A stretch of DNA of 64,000 nucleotides from Rickettsiales bacterium. GTDB taxonomy: Bacteria; Pseudomonadota; Alphaproteobacteria; Rickettsiales; SXRF01. The translations under genes were made by a program, and so were the position numbers. The notes beneath the pieces are model-generated. The model saw only the letters and a program-made list of their open reading frames with translations. It did no database searches and had not been told where the DNA came from. The stretch lies in contig JAJTHB010000011.1 of assembly GCA_021299465.1 (NCBI GenBank), positions 1 to 64,000 on the forward strand, read 5' to 3'. Each line of letters opens with the position of its first letter. Position 1 is the first letter of the stretch. Shown piece by piece: positions 35,309-43,514 of the stretch.

Positions 35309-37092
35309 CGGTTTCTTCCAAACACAGAATTTGCTAATTTATTCTGAAAACTTTCAAATGAATTGCTGCCAGGCATAGCAAGCTTATCAATGCCAAGCTT
35401 AGGAATCGAAAGCGTTTCACCCGATATGCCAATACCAATATAAGGTAACGACCTAAGCATCATCATGAAAATGAACATGGTGACGATGCCCATTACAAGC
35501 GATGTCGCTATGCCAATGATATAAGGCCAGAAATATTTCTCTTCATATTCAAGAGGGTCGGGATTAATTTTACAGTCGACACTTGTACCATTAACAGTAC
35601 CAACGAATTTTTTATCTCTCCTGCAAAAATCGTAGGCCGTAAAGCTATCAATTAGATTATTCCATGTCCCAACTGGGGCATTTAGGTTGGAGCTAATCAT
35701 TAGATAGTCCCAGTTGACGTTCATGACAGGAATGCCAGTCTTGAATATATTTTTTCTATTAAGGAGTGTGTAGAGATCCACCTGATAATCGGTTACTCGA
35801 TCGCGCATCTCCTCGCCTATTGTACCCAATACACCAATGTCGCGCTTGTTGATCGTAGGCTCAACCTCGCATGCCGTCTCATCGCATTTATCGAGAACTG
35901 TATTATAATTCAGGTTAGCACCATACTCACTTTTCAGAGCAGGCTGATAGACGCCATATGAAGCTCGTCCAGCAACTGGAGGCGGACTAATCAGCCATTG
36001 GCCAATGGTTCTATATTCTGGTGTACCGTAACGGCTTGGTGAAACATGTGCGTTATAGGCAGAACCGGTAATAGAGCGGTAGAGTGACTTTGGCCCATCA
36101 AAAACCAATACATCAAACACGGCAAGCAGCATTGCCAAATACACGAACATGAAAATAGGCTGAAGAACCAGACCAAGCGTCACTTTCAGCCACTTGTCAA
36201 AATATGGTTTAGTGTAAGGAAAAAGAATGGTTGGAATCACCATGGGGGATATCAGCACCATCAAGGCGAACGCGATAAAGGCGCTTATAAAGATATAGAC
36301 CGACCGCGCGATCGCAACCAAAACCATGGCAATCAGCATGAAGCCCATGATGCCGATAAAAAAACCAAATGCGCTTGAAATCAACGCGGCTATCAAGAAA
36401 CCAACAATACCCGTTGTTAGGGTGATTGGCGAAAAAATACCACCAATCAACGTTTCAACCATGCAATCCAGCTTATCCCAAACCGTTAGGATATAAAGCG
36501 GTGAGTTTGGCGAAGGGGCATTTTGTGTGGCATAGCAGCTTAGCGAGAATGATGGAGAAACATCGGCATAACCAATGACGATGCCAATGAACTGCTCCAT
36601 GGAATCAAGAAGCAAGCCAAATAATCCGCCATCATCGCCTTCAGGATCAAAGAAACTGGCGGCAAAATTTGAGGTGAACATGATCACCAGGCCAATTTTG
36701 ATGGCTAGAACAAAAGCATCTCTTGTCGATACCATTCTTCGTCCCGCCATAGCCTGAAGCCCCCAAGCAACCACGGCTAGCGTACACATGATTGCAATCA
36801 GCCTTGCAAAAAAATTCGAAAACGGCGAAAGCACCTTATATGTTGCATATAAAACCGCTTCCTTCACACACAGCACGGTTCGCTTGATAATACCGAATTG
36901 CTTTCTGTTCTGATAAGTTGGCGCAACATCTTGAACTGCATTGTTGATTGCGCAGACACGAAAATTGGCATTGTTGAGAGTGTTGGCGGGGTTGGTAACA
37001 TCATAGACCCCATAGCGATTTTCGAAATTATAAGCATGTGAGGTCACTGGTAACATGGCTATTATAAAAGCCACGATTCCAAAAATCATCAT
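35305..37092 (-). CDS. VirB6/TrbL-family T4SS membrane protein (first copy)
   Basis: 595 residues, the largest of three copies. A signal peptide MMIFGIVAFIIAMLPVTSHA precedes a periplasmic N-domain with paired Cys (FRVCAINNAVQD). The core helices lie at about 85-330, including VYIFISAFIAFALMVLISPM and PTILFPYTKPYFDKWLKVTL, which matches the second copy's block. A long periplasmic loop (about 360-510) with several Cys (CDETACEVEP) precedes two final membrane segments. The extended loops are likely surface- or periplasm-facing and differ between the copies. It starts 13 bases after virB4 and overlaps the next copy by four. Confidence 0.86.
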   Translation of the reverse strand: MMIFGIVAFIIAMLPVTSHAYNFENRYGVYDVTNPANTLNNANFRVCAINNAVQDVAPTYQNRKQFGIIKRTVLCVKEAVLYATYKVLSPFSNFFARLIAIMCTLAVVAWGLQAMAGRRMVSTRDAFVLAIKIGLVIMFTSNFAASFFDPEGDDGGLFGLLLDSMEQFIGIVIGYADVSPSFSLSCYATQNAPSPNSPLYILTVWDKLDCMVETLIGGIFSPITLTTGIVGFLIAALISSAFGFFIGIMGFMLIAMVLVAIARSVYIFISAFIAFALMVLISPMVIPTILFPYTKPYFDKWLKVTLGLVLQPIFMFVYLAMLLAVFDVLVFDGPKSLYRSITGSAYNAHVSPSRYGTPEYRTIGQWLISPPPVAGRASYGVYQPALKSEYGANLNYNTVLDKCDETACEVEPTINKRDIGVLGTIGEEMRDRVTDYQVDLYTLLNRKNIFKTGIPVMNVNWDYLMISSNLNAPVGTWNNLIDSFTAYDFCRRDKKFVGTVNGTSVDCKINPDPLEYEEKYFWPYIIGIATSLVMGIVTMFIFMMMLRSLPYIGIGISGETLSIPKLGIDKLAMPGSNSFESFQNKLANSVFGRNR

Positions 37093-37105
37093 GTGTAAAA
37101 CATGA

Positions 37106-39538
37106 CTATTTTTTAGAGTCTTTACCAGAAAACTTCTCCTTTTCTATACGAACACGTTCCTGGAATGGCGCCATCCAGGCTTCCGGCGCATCGCCATATT
37201 GAGCACGCACATCATCCAGTAGCACGATGGTTTCAGCACGCGCTGACAGTACATTGATCACATCATCCATACCCGATAAATCAATACGCGCGACCACCAC
37301 ATCCTTGCCCTGCTTAACAAGGAAATAGCGGCTTGCCGGATCGGTGGTTTTGAGCAAATTAAACTCGCGGTCACTTACCATGAATGCTTTACGATACGCA
37401 TCCGTTGCCTTGGGGTTTGGCAGGAATATTTGCGTCGCAGTTTGCTGAATCAGCGTCTCACTGATCGTGCTGTTGGTGGCGTCTTCAACGCTTTGCGTCG
37501 CGAAAACCACCATGCCGTTGAGCTTACGCAGCGTCTTCAGCCAATCACGAATGCGGCCCGAGAAAATCTTGTTGTCGATGAGTGCCCATGCCTCGTCGAG
37601 AATGATAATAGTCGGCGTGCCATCAAGCGACAAGCTGATGCGGTGAAAGAGATAGAGCAGTGTCGGCTCAAGGCTCACGCGCTCCTTAAGCACCTCGCCC
37701 ATTTCAAAGCCAAAAGCATTACCTACACTGAAGTCAATGACATCCATCTCGTTATCAAACAACCCCGCATAAGGGCCCTCACCATGCCACATCTTCAAGC
37801 GGCCTGCGATCGTACCCGGCCCTTCGATACCAAGGAACGGCGCGATATTGCGCAGCATGCGATCTTTCTTTTCGAGTTTGTAATTACCGGCGATTGCTTC
37901 GCTGATACGATCCATATCATCGGCAGTAAACGGCTCATCATTGATGGTGACCAGCGTATGTAGCCACTCGGTAAGGAAGGTTCTGTTTTCAGGAGTGTCC
38001 GGCAGTTGCAGTGGATTGAAGCGACATTTCTTTCCGGGCTCAATCACGGTGAACTTACCACCAATTGCACGAATAAAAATTTCTGCGCCGCGATCTTTGT
38101 CAAAGAAGAAGGTTCGGCAATTATATTTCTGCGCCTGCGCGCAAAGGAAATTGAGTAGCACCGTTTTACCTGAACCGGTGGGCCCGATGATGGTGGTGTG
38201 CCCCACATCGCGGTTATGAAAATTGAAAAAGTATGGCGTGCCGGATGAGGTATCAAACACGGTTACCGCATCGCCCCAATGGTTACCGGACATTTTGCCG
38301 GTGGGATAGTTATGAAGGCTTGCAAAGCCGGAAAGATTAAGCGTGCTGATATCAGCGCCGCGCGCCACATATTCAAAATTCGCCGGAAGCTGCGCCCAGA
38401 ACATCGGCTCAAGTACAAATTTTTCACGCGTGGGGTTTATACCGACATTCACCAGCTCCGCAATCGCCAGCGACAAGACGCGTTCCAGATCCTGCATGTT
38501 TTCTTCAAAGCACATCACCGTTAATTGATGCGGGCCAAAGGCAACGTGACCGCTCATCGCCATATCCAGCGCATCGCTGATCTCAGCAATTTGCGAGATC
38601 GCTGCATCTTCCGCTGCCATCATGCGGCGCTGACGAATCTGCATCCGGCCAATATTCACGCTACGGTTATGGAAAGTGAACGACTGGGAAATAATGAACT
38701 CGAATGGAAGTTGCAGGAATCCATCAAGCAGGCCTGCCGCCGTGGCCGGCGCATATTCCTTGATGCTCACCAAACCGGCAAAGCGCTTTTTAGGCGCCCC
38801 CACCACCTCAATTACACGGTCGCTGAAATATTTTCTGTAAATTGGCAGCGAATGAGAAATCTCCGATGCGCCGTAACGAACGGGATGGGAGAAACCACAA
38901 TTAACAAGTTTGGATAAAAACTCGAGCGGCTCAGAAAATACGCCATGTTCGTTTTCATAGGTGGTGAGAAGTCGCGCACCATAATCGCGTAGCGTGGCCA
39001 CCAGACGATTGACCGTTTCCGCGAGTTCTTTATGCGCCTCATGCATCGATTCGATCTGAGAGGTTTTATCCGCCATCTCGGAGGCTTTTTTGAAAATATG
39101 CTGCACCCTTGCCGCACCCTTGGTGTCAGCCTTGCGAACCACGGTGATATAAAGTTCATTGATGTAAGAATCTTTTGAATGATGTTTCTCGTGCCAGAGT
39201 TTATCGACATAAGCGGCAAAGCCTGGCGGCTGCTTACCACCAGGATAAGCGCTCTGACGGCGACGAACCGTATGAAACCATAACGCAAAAGTGCCATCCG
39301 CCATACTTTTGAGCAGCGAATTGCGAACCATTTTTTTCATGTCGACGTCTTCGTCGTCAGCCGTCTCAAACGAAAAACCCTCCAGCTTGATGATCTGGAT
39401 GAATTCTTTTTTCTTCGTGACAATGGTTTCTTTATCCCAGTGATAACCGTAGGGAATAAAAATTGACTCAGAAACTTCCAGCTTCGCGTAGGGAGCTTTT
39501 TTGGTTCGACGGCGCTGAAAGTGATGGAGCATGGTCAA
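37106..39538 (-). CDS. virB4: Type IV secretion ATPase VirB4
   Basis: Cytosolic AAA+ ATPase at the base of the T4SS that powers assembly and substrate transfer. The 810 residues show an N-terminal VirB4 domain (about 60-420), Walker A IGPTGSGKTVLLNFL near 448, FFFDKDRGAEIFIRAIGG, Walker B TIIILDEAWALIDN near 645, and VFATQSVEDATNS with IQQTATQIFLPNP near 680-705, all characteristic of VirB4/CagE/TrbE. It overlaps virB3 by four bases and is followed by the virB6 series. virB8-virB11 and virD4 are not in this window, which fits rickettsial systems where T4SS genes are split among several loci. Confidence 0.95.
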   Translation of the reverse strand: MTMLHHFQRRRTKKAPYAKLEVSESIFIPYGYHWDKETIVTKKKEFIQIIKLEGFSFETADDEDVDMKKMVRNSLLKSMADGTFALWFHTVRRRQSAYPGGKQPPGFAAYVDKLWHEKHHSKDSYINELYITVVRKADTKGAARVQHIFKKASEMADKTSQIESMHEAHKELAETVNRLVATLRDYGARLLTTYENEHGVFSEPLEFLSKLVNCGFSHPVRYGASEISHSLPIYRKYFSDRVIEVVGAPKKRFAGLVSIKEYAPATAAGLLDGFLQLPFEFIISQSFTFHNRSVNIGRMQIRQRRMMAAEDAAISQIAEISDALDMAMSGHVAFGPHQLTVMCFEENMQDLERVLSLAIAELVNVGINPTREKFVLEPMFWAQLPANFEYVARGADISTLNLSGFASLHNYPTGKMSGNHWGDAVTVFDTSSGTPYFFNFHNRDVGHTTIIGPTGSGKTVLLNFLCAQAQKYNCRTFFFDKDRGAEIFIRAIGGKFTVIEPGKKCRFNPLQLPDTPENRTFLTEWLHTLVTINDEPFTADDMDRISEAIAGNYKLEKKDRMLRNIAPFLGIEGPGTIAGRLKMWHGEGPYAGLFDNEMDVIDFSVGNAFGFEMGEVLKERVSLEPTLLYLFHRISLSLDGTPTIIILDEAWALIDNKIFSGRIRDWLKTLRKLNGMVVFATQSVEDATNSTISETLIQQTATQIFLPNPKATDAYRKAFMVSDREFNLLKTTDPASRYFLVKQGKDVVVARIDLSGMDDVINVLSARAETIVLLDDVRAQYGDAPEAWMAPFQERVRIEKEKFSGKDSKK

Positions 39539-39843
39539 TAAGGATCGTAAGAGTTGTTATTACGGTGGTAGCCGCGATTAATGCAGCGCAAGCCCTTACT
39601 GGCCTTTACGACCAATAACTCAATGGCGCGCGGTTCTTTGAGACAGATCAGATAGCCGATCATATGAACAATCGGCGCGACCATCAGCAGGATCATGAAA
39701 TCCTGCAAATTGATGAACAAGATCAGGTTCACACCGGCGTTGATTACGAAATACATGTAGCTTACCCCCATGATCATGGTGGGACGCGTCAAACCTTGAA
39801 ATAAGGGGTCGGATTGCAAGCGACCTGAACCAGACATACCCAA
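39535..39843 (-). CDS. virB3: Type IV secretion protein VirB3
   Basis: Small inner-membrane partner of VirB4. The 102 residues contain the family's opening DPLFQGLTRPTMIMGV, two membrane segments (about 26-45 and 48-66) and the CLKEPRAIELLVVKAS block after them. Ribosome site AAGGAG lies seven bases before ATG 39843. It is the first gene of virB3-virB4-virB6-virB6-virB6-lipoprotein; no virB2 pilin is next to it. The stop overlaps the virB4 start (four bases). Confidence 0.9.
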   Translation of the reverse strand: MGMSGSGRLQSDPLFQGLTRPTMIMGVSYMYFVINAGVNLILFINLQDFMILLMVAPIVHMIGYLICLKEPRAIELLVVKASKGLRCINRGYHRNNNSYDPY

Positions 39844-40042
39844 ACTCCTTTTAGAAACTTTGTTTACAATAGGTTATTTAACAAAACATGAAGATAAATT
39901 GCTGGCTTCATGCCCCATAAAAAAGCTTAGCACAGAATTGTTGCAGTTTTGTGGCAATAGGCTTTTTTATCGGGCGCTAACGTCTCGTTAAGATTAGCCA
40001 TTTATGCTGGTTTTGAAAAAAAATCGTAACCAACTATTAAAT
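39844..40042. promoter_or_regulatory. Divergent control region of the T4SS operon and the oxidase gene
   Basis: An A+T-rich 199-base gap between virB3 (minus) and the FAD oxidase (plus). It must carry promoters for both. I see the virB3 ribosome site and A+T-rich -10-like stretches (for example TTAAATAA on the minus strand) but no promoter I can place with confidence, and no strong inverted repeat. Confidence 0.4.
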
Positions 40043-41284
40043 ATGAATATTTTAGTATTGGGCGCCGGACTGCTTGGAGTAAGTACCGCCTATGAGCTAG
40101 GCAGGCGCGGTTTTAAGGTCACCGTGGTTGATCGGCAGTCGCAACCTGCCGCGGAGGGAAGCTTCTCCAATGGCGCGCAGCTTAGCTACAGCCATGCGGA
40201 ACCCTGGGCAAGCCCACATGTTTTGCCCAAAATTCCCTTTTGGATTTTAAACCCTTCAGCGCCACTGGTTTATCGCCCTCGCGCGGATTTGGCGATGACC
40301 AAATGGGGCTTGCAGTTCCTCAGGAACTGCACCTCTGCTCGTGCAGCAGAGAACGCCATCAACATCCTGCGCCTTGGACTTTTCAGCCGCGAAAAACTTG
40401 CTGAAATACGCGCTGCAACCGGCATTGAATTTCATTTTTCAAATCGAGGTATTTTGCGCATTTATGGCAATAAAAGCGAATTTGATCATGCATGCAGGCA
40501 CTCCGAGCTAGAGGCTAAATATGGCTGCAAGGAGCGCATCGTTTCGCGTGATGAGTGCCTTGCGATTGAGCCGGTACTCGCACACACTAACCGCACCATT
40601 TACGGCGGCATTCATGCCATACTCGATGAAGTCGGCGATGCTAAACTTTATTGTGACGCACTTGCTGATTATGCCAGTAAGCAGTTTGGTGTCGTCTTTC
40701 GTTATGGCGTTGATGTTCAGGCCATCCAGGCAGAGAATAAAACCATTCGCGCCATTAAAATCGCTGGCGGTGATATCTCGGCAGATGGATTTGTTATGGC
40801 GATGGGTGCGTATAGCGCGCCGCTACTTAAAACCATCGGCATCACCTTGCCTGTCTACCCGATGAAAGGCTACAGCCTAACTTTGAAAGCGAATGATTAT
40901 TGCCCAATCTCCAGCATCACCGACGGCGAATATAAAATCGTCCATACGCGCATTGGCGACCAGCTGCGAATCGCAGGCACTGCAGAATTTACAGGCTATA
41001 ACCACGACATCAGTGAACACCGCATCCAAGCCATTATCAAGGCCGGCAAAACACTGCTGCCCAAAGCCGCATGGGACAGTGAAATTTCGAGATGGGCGTG
41101 CCTCAGGCCATCCACGCCCGATGGCCCGCCTGTTCTAGGCAAAACACCTTACGCTAATTTATTCCTGAATACCGGCCATGGCACACTCGGCTGGACGCAT
41201 GCAGCAGGAAGCGCTAGCATCGTCGCGGATTGTGTTGAAGGCAAACCTCCACCAATCAATATGCAAGGATACACGTTGCGATGA
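40043..41284 (+). CDS. D-amino acid dehydrogenase-like FAD oxidoreductase (DadA family)
   Basis: Flavoprotein of the DAO superfamily. Start 40043 places the Rossmann motif VLGAGLLGVSTAYELGRRGF at residue 3; an in-frame ATG at 40004 adds 13 residues of no similarity. DadA-like marks are SFSNGAQLSYSHAEPWASP near 46, the WGLQFLRNC region, FVMAMGAYSAPLL near 255 and LFLNTGHGTLGWTHAAGSA near 380. DadA oxidises D-amino acids (classically D-Ala) to keto acids with electrons passed to quinone, at the inner membrane face. No alanine racemase is adjacent. Coupled (ATGA) to the PAP2 gene. Confidence 0.88.
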   Translation: MNILVLGAGLLGVSTAYELGRRGFKVTVVDRQSQPAAEGSFSNGAQLSYSHAEPWASPHVLPKIPFWILNPSAPLVYRPRADLAMTKWGLQFLRNCTSARAAENAINILRLGLFSREKLAEIRAATGIEFHFSNRGILRIYGNKSEFDHACRHSELEAKYGCKERIVSRDECLAIEPVLAHTNRTIYGGIHAILDEVGDAKLYCDALADYASKQFGVVFRYGVDVQAIQAENKTIRAIKIAGGDISADGFVMAMGAYSAPLLKTIGITLPVYPMKGYSLTLKANDYCPISSITDGEYKIVHTRIGDQLRIAGTAEFTGYNHDISEHRIQAIIKAGKTLLPKAAWDSEISRWACLRPSTPDGPPVLGKTPYANLFLNTGHGTLGWTHAAGSASIVADCVEGKPPPINMQGYTLR

Positions 41285-42006
41285 CCGACACCGCCCCACA
41301 GCATACTCACACACTTGGCGACCGTGTCGATATGACACGTGAAGAATTGTTCCATGACTACCGCGATGTCGGCACGCTCAAGGACTGGTTCTATGATTGG
41401 CATGGTCTCAATGAGTGGCTGTTTATTCAGATCAACTCGATTCGAGAACCTTACTACGACCAGTTGATGCAGTTCATTAGCCTTATTGGCAATTACCGCC
41501 ATTTTCTTTTCTGGCTGGCGGGTATATTAGTTTATTCTCTGGCATCACTTAGCTACCGAAAAATCCGTAAAAAAGGTGCTGTACGCGGGCAAGCCGTTAT
41601 GTGGGTGGGTGTTTTTGTGGTGCTGCTTGTGGGTTTTGCTGCCAATGGCATCATGGTCAAAACCATGAAAGAATATTTTGAGTTTCCGCGTCCTTATGTC
41701 GCGCTTGCACAGGAGCAGGTAAATCTTCTGCAAACCAAAGATGCGGATGATGACATGAGGAGTTTCCCCAGCGGTCATATGGCTTTCATCACCTTTATCA
41801 TTGCCAGCCTATGGCCAGCATTTCGAGATGATTGGAGAAAATGGGCGCTGCTTCCGATTGCTTTGGTTGGATGGTCACGCGTATCACTTGGTGTTCATTT
41901 TCCGGCGGATGTGATTTGGTCATGTTTACTAACCACCCTGTTGATTATTATCGTCCGAAAAATCTGCTACTTCTTGCTGCATAAGCTATTCAGGCTAACC
42001 TGCTGA
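41281..42006 (+). CDS. PAP2-family membrane phosphatase
   Basis: Integral-membrane lipid phosphatase of 241 residues with the three PAP2 motifs: KEYFEFPRP near 133 (K-x6-RP), SFPSGHMAF near 162 (PSGH) and SRVSLGVHFPADVIWS near 200 (SR-x5-H-x3-D). About five membrane segments surround them. Such enzymes dephosphorylate undecaprenyl pyrophosphate, phosphatidate or lipid A precursors. There is a 55-residue hydrophilic N-terminus. It is coupled on both sides (ATGA with the oxidase gene, TGATG with the hydrolase). Confidence 0.9.
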   Translation: MTDTAPQHTHTLGDRVDMTREELFHDYRDVGTLKDWFYDWHGLNEWLFIQINSIREPYYDQLMQFISLIGNYRHFLFWLAGILVYSLASLSYRKIRKKGAVRGQAVMWVGVFVVLLVGFAANGIMVKTMKEYFEFPRPYVALAQEQVNLLQTKDADDDMRSFPSGHMAFITFIIASLWPAFRDDWRKWALLPIALVGWSRVSLGVHFPADVIWSCLLTTLLIIIVRKICYFLLHKLFRLTC

Positions 42007-42866
42007 TGAACTTTGAATCAAGACTGATCGCTATTCCTGCATCGGAATTCGTTCCCGCGCACAGACTTCATACTCTTGTTTGGAATTCTGATGCGATTCA
42101 AACCGTGCTACTTATGCACGGCCTGACACGCAATGCCCGTGACTTTGATTTTCTGGCAGAAACGCTGTCAAAGGACTGCCGGGTGATTGCACTGGATATG
42201 CCTGGCCGCGGACTTAGTGACGGGCTTAACGAACCTGCCCACTATCATTACGGAACTTATGTAACGGATACGCTTAATGCACTTTTTCAGCTAGGTGTTT
42301 CGCGTACACATTGGATAGGAACCTCGATGGGTGGCATCATCGGTATGATGCTCGCCAATGCCGCACCACAAATAATCCAAACACTAACGCTCAACGACAT
42401 AGGCTGTATGATTCCTGCCAATGGTTTATCTCGAATATTAAGCTATGCCGGAGTCAATACCTGCTTCGCCACCCGTATAGATGCCGAGGCGGCGATGCGG
42501 CAAAACTGTGCGCCGTTCGGCATTACTGACGAGCGCCACTGGCAGCATCTTTTTAAGCATGGTATTCGTGAGCATGTCGGTGGTTTTTCATTTACCTATG
42601 ATCCGGCTATCACGGCTTCCTTCCCCAAAGACAAACCCATCCAGGATGTAAATCTATGGGCGCTATGGGAAAAGATTCAGCCGATTCCAACCTTGCTACT
42701 GCGAGGTGAAAGCTCAGATATTTTAACACGAGAGACCGCGCTTTCCATGAAAGAGCAACATCCTCAGCTTCAGTTCGAAGAAATTTCAGGTTGCGGCCAC
42801 GCCCCCGCCTTAATGAATGACCAACAAAAAGCCCTGATCCAAAACTGGATCAGGGCCAGATCTTAA
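42006..42866 (+). CDS. Alpha/beta-fold hydrolase
   Basis: 286-residue alpha/beta hydrolase. The nucleophile elbow GTSMGGIIGMMLAN holds Ser near 102, an oxyanion-side HGLTRNARDFDFLAE motif lies near 38, ALDMPGRGLS near 64, a probable catalytic Asp in RGESSDILTRETA near 237, and His in ISGCGHAPALM near 263. Substrate cannot be predicted; the family includes esterases and C-C hydrolases. It overlaps the PAP2 stop by one base and ends the three-gene plus-strand run; 15 bases separate it from the convergent small membrane protein. Confidence 0.88.
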   Translation: MNFESRLIAIPASEFVPAHRLHTLVWNSDAIQTVLLMHGLTRNARDFDFLAETLSKDCRVIALDMPGRGLSDGLNEPAHYHYGTYVTDTLNALFQLGVSRTHWIGTSMGGIIGMMLANAAPQIIQTLTLNDIGCMIPANGLSRILSYAGVNTCFATRIDAEAAMRQNCAPFGITDERHWQHLFKHGIREHVGGFSFTYDPAITASFPKDKPIQDVNLWALWEKIQPIPTLLLRGESSDILTRETALSMKEQHPQLQFEEISGCGHAPALMNDQQKALIQNWIRARS

Positions 42867-42881
42867 CTCAAAGGATATTAA

Positions 42882-43091
42882 TTAGATCGGGCAAGCTGCC
42901 ATGTGATGAGCACCTTGCTGGGCAACAGACAAACCCATCAGCAGAAGAGCAAAGGCAAACGCCATCGTAATCTTAACGCGATCCGGATTGCCATACATAA
43001 AATCAACAAGTTTAAGAGCAGCATTCCGAGCAGAATCTAAAGCCGGAACTAGCGATGCATCACGAAGATCAATAATTGCTGTTTTAGACAT
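42882..43091 (-). CDS. Small single-pass membrane protein, unknown
   Basis: 69 residues from ATG 43091, chosen because AAGGAGTG lies just upstream; a longer frame from 43157 has no ribosome site and runs into the promoter. The N-terminal 40 residues are soluble (MSKTAIIDLRDASLVPALDS), then one hydrophobic helix about 43-58 (ITMAFAFALLLMGLSVA) and a short tail with two His and a Cys (AHHMAACPI). I do not recognise the family. It has its own promoter-like sequence, so it is probably a monocistronic expressed gene rather than noise. Confidence 0.65.
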   Translation of the reverse strand: MSKTAIIDLRDASLVPALDSARNAALKLVDFMYGNPDRVKITMAFAFALLLMGLSVAQQGAHHMAACPI

Positions 43092-43128
43092 ACACACTCC
43101 TTGTTGTTTTATAATTTTTATTTCCCAA

Positions 43129-43157
43129 ATCGTATCATAAATGCCACAGCGCGACAA
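43129..43157 (-). promoter_or_regulatory. Putative sigma-70 promoter of the small membrane protein
   Basis: On the minus strand TTGTCG (43157-43152), 17 bases, TACGAT (43134-43129); start of transcription would be near 43122, leaving about 30 bases of leader with an AAGGAG site. It begins right after the rpsU terminator. Confidence 0.45.
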
Positions 43158-43158
43158 T

Positions 43159-43191
43159 AAAAAAACGCATGACGCCTAAGCATCATGCGTT
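43159..43191 (-). terminator. Rho-independent terminator after rpsU
   Basis: Minus-strand AACGCATGA, ten-base loop, TCATGCGTT (43191-43164): a perfect 9-bp stem followed by a run of seven Ts (43165-43159). It lies 22 bases after the rpsU stop. Confidence 0.85.
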
Positions 43192-43213
43192 CTCTAACGA
43201 AACAGAAGGACGG

Positions 43214-43417
43214 TTAGTCGTTCTTGTCGGCGTTCTTGCGAGCGAGTTTGCGAGCCCTTCTTTGAGCCTCAGCAGCCTGACGCACACGGGCTTCAGACGG
43301 CTTCTCATAGTGGCGGCGCATTTTCATTTCGCGGAACAGCCCTTCGCGTTGCATCTTCTTCTTGAGTGCACGCAAAGCCTGATCGACATTATTGTCGCGG
43401 ACGATGACTTCTACCAA
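43214..43417 (-). CDS. rpsU: 30S ribosomal protein S21
   Basis: 67 residues with the S21 signature [32 protein letters not shown] and a basic C-terminus. The only sensible start is TTG at 43417 (TTG GTA GAA, giving MVEVIVRD). AAGGGGG lies about ten bases upstream. An ATG at 43425 is out of frame and is followed by seven Ts and then TGG TAG; slippage on the T-run by one base would join it to the S21 frame. A strong terminator follows. Confidence 0.93.
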   Translation of the reverse strand: MVEVIVRDNNVDQALRALKKKMQREGLFREMKMRRHYEKPSEARVRQAAEAQRRARKLARKNADKND

Positions 43418-43514
43418 AAAAACATACCCCCTTCCGGGATTTACAGATTTAAAGACGGACTACCAGTCTAACAAAGTACGTGCAGCGTGTCAAAGCACTA
43501 AAAAACAATATAGT

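Noticed and set aside
43092-43157. Longer start of the small membrane protein
   Set aside because: The extra residues have no ribosome site and overlap the promoter; AAGGAG precedes ATG 43091 instead.
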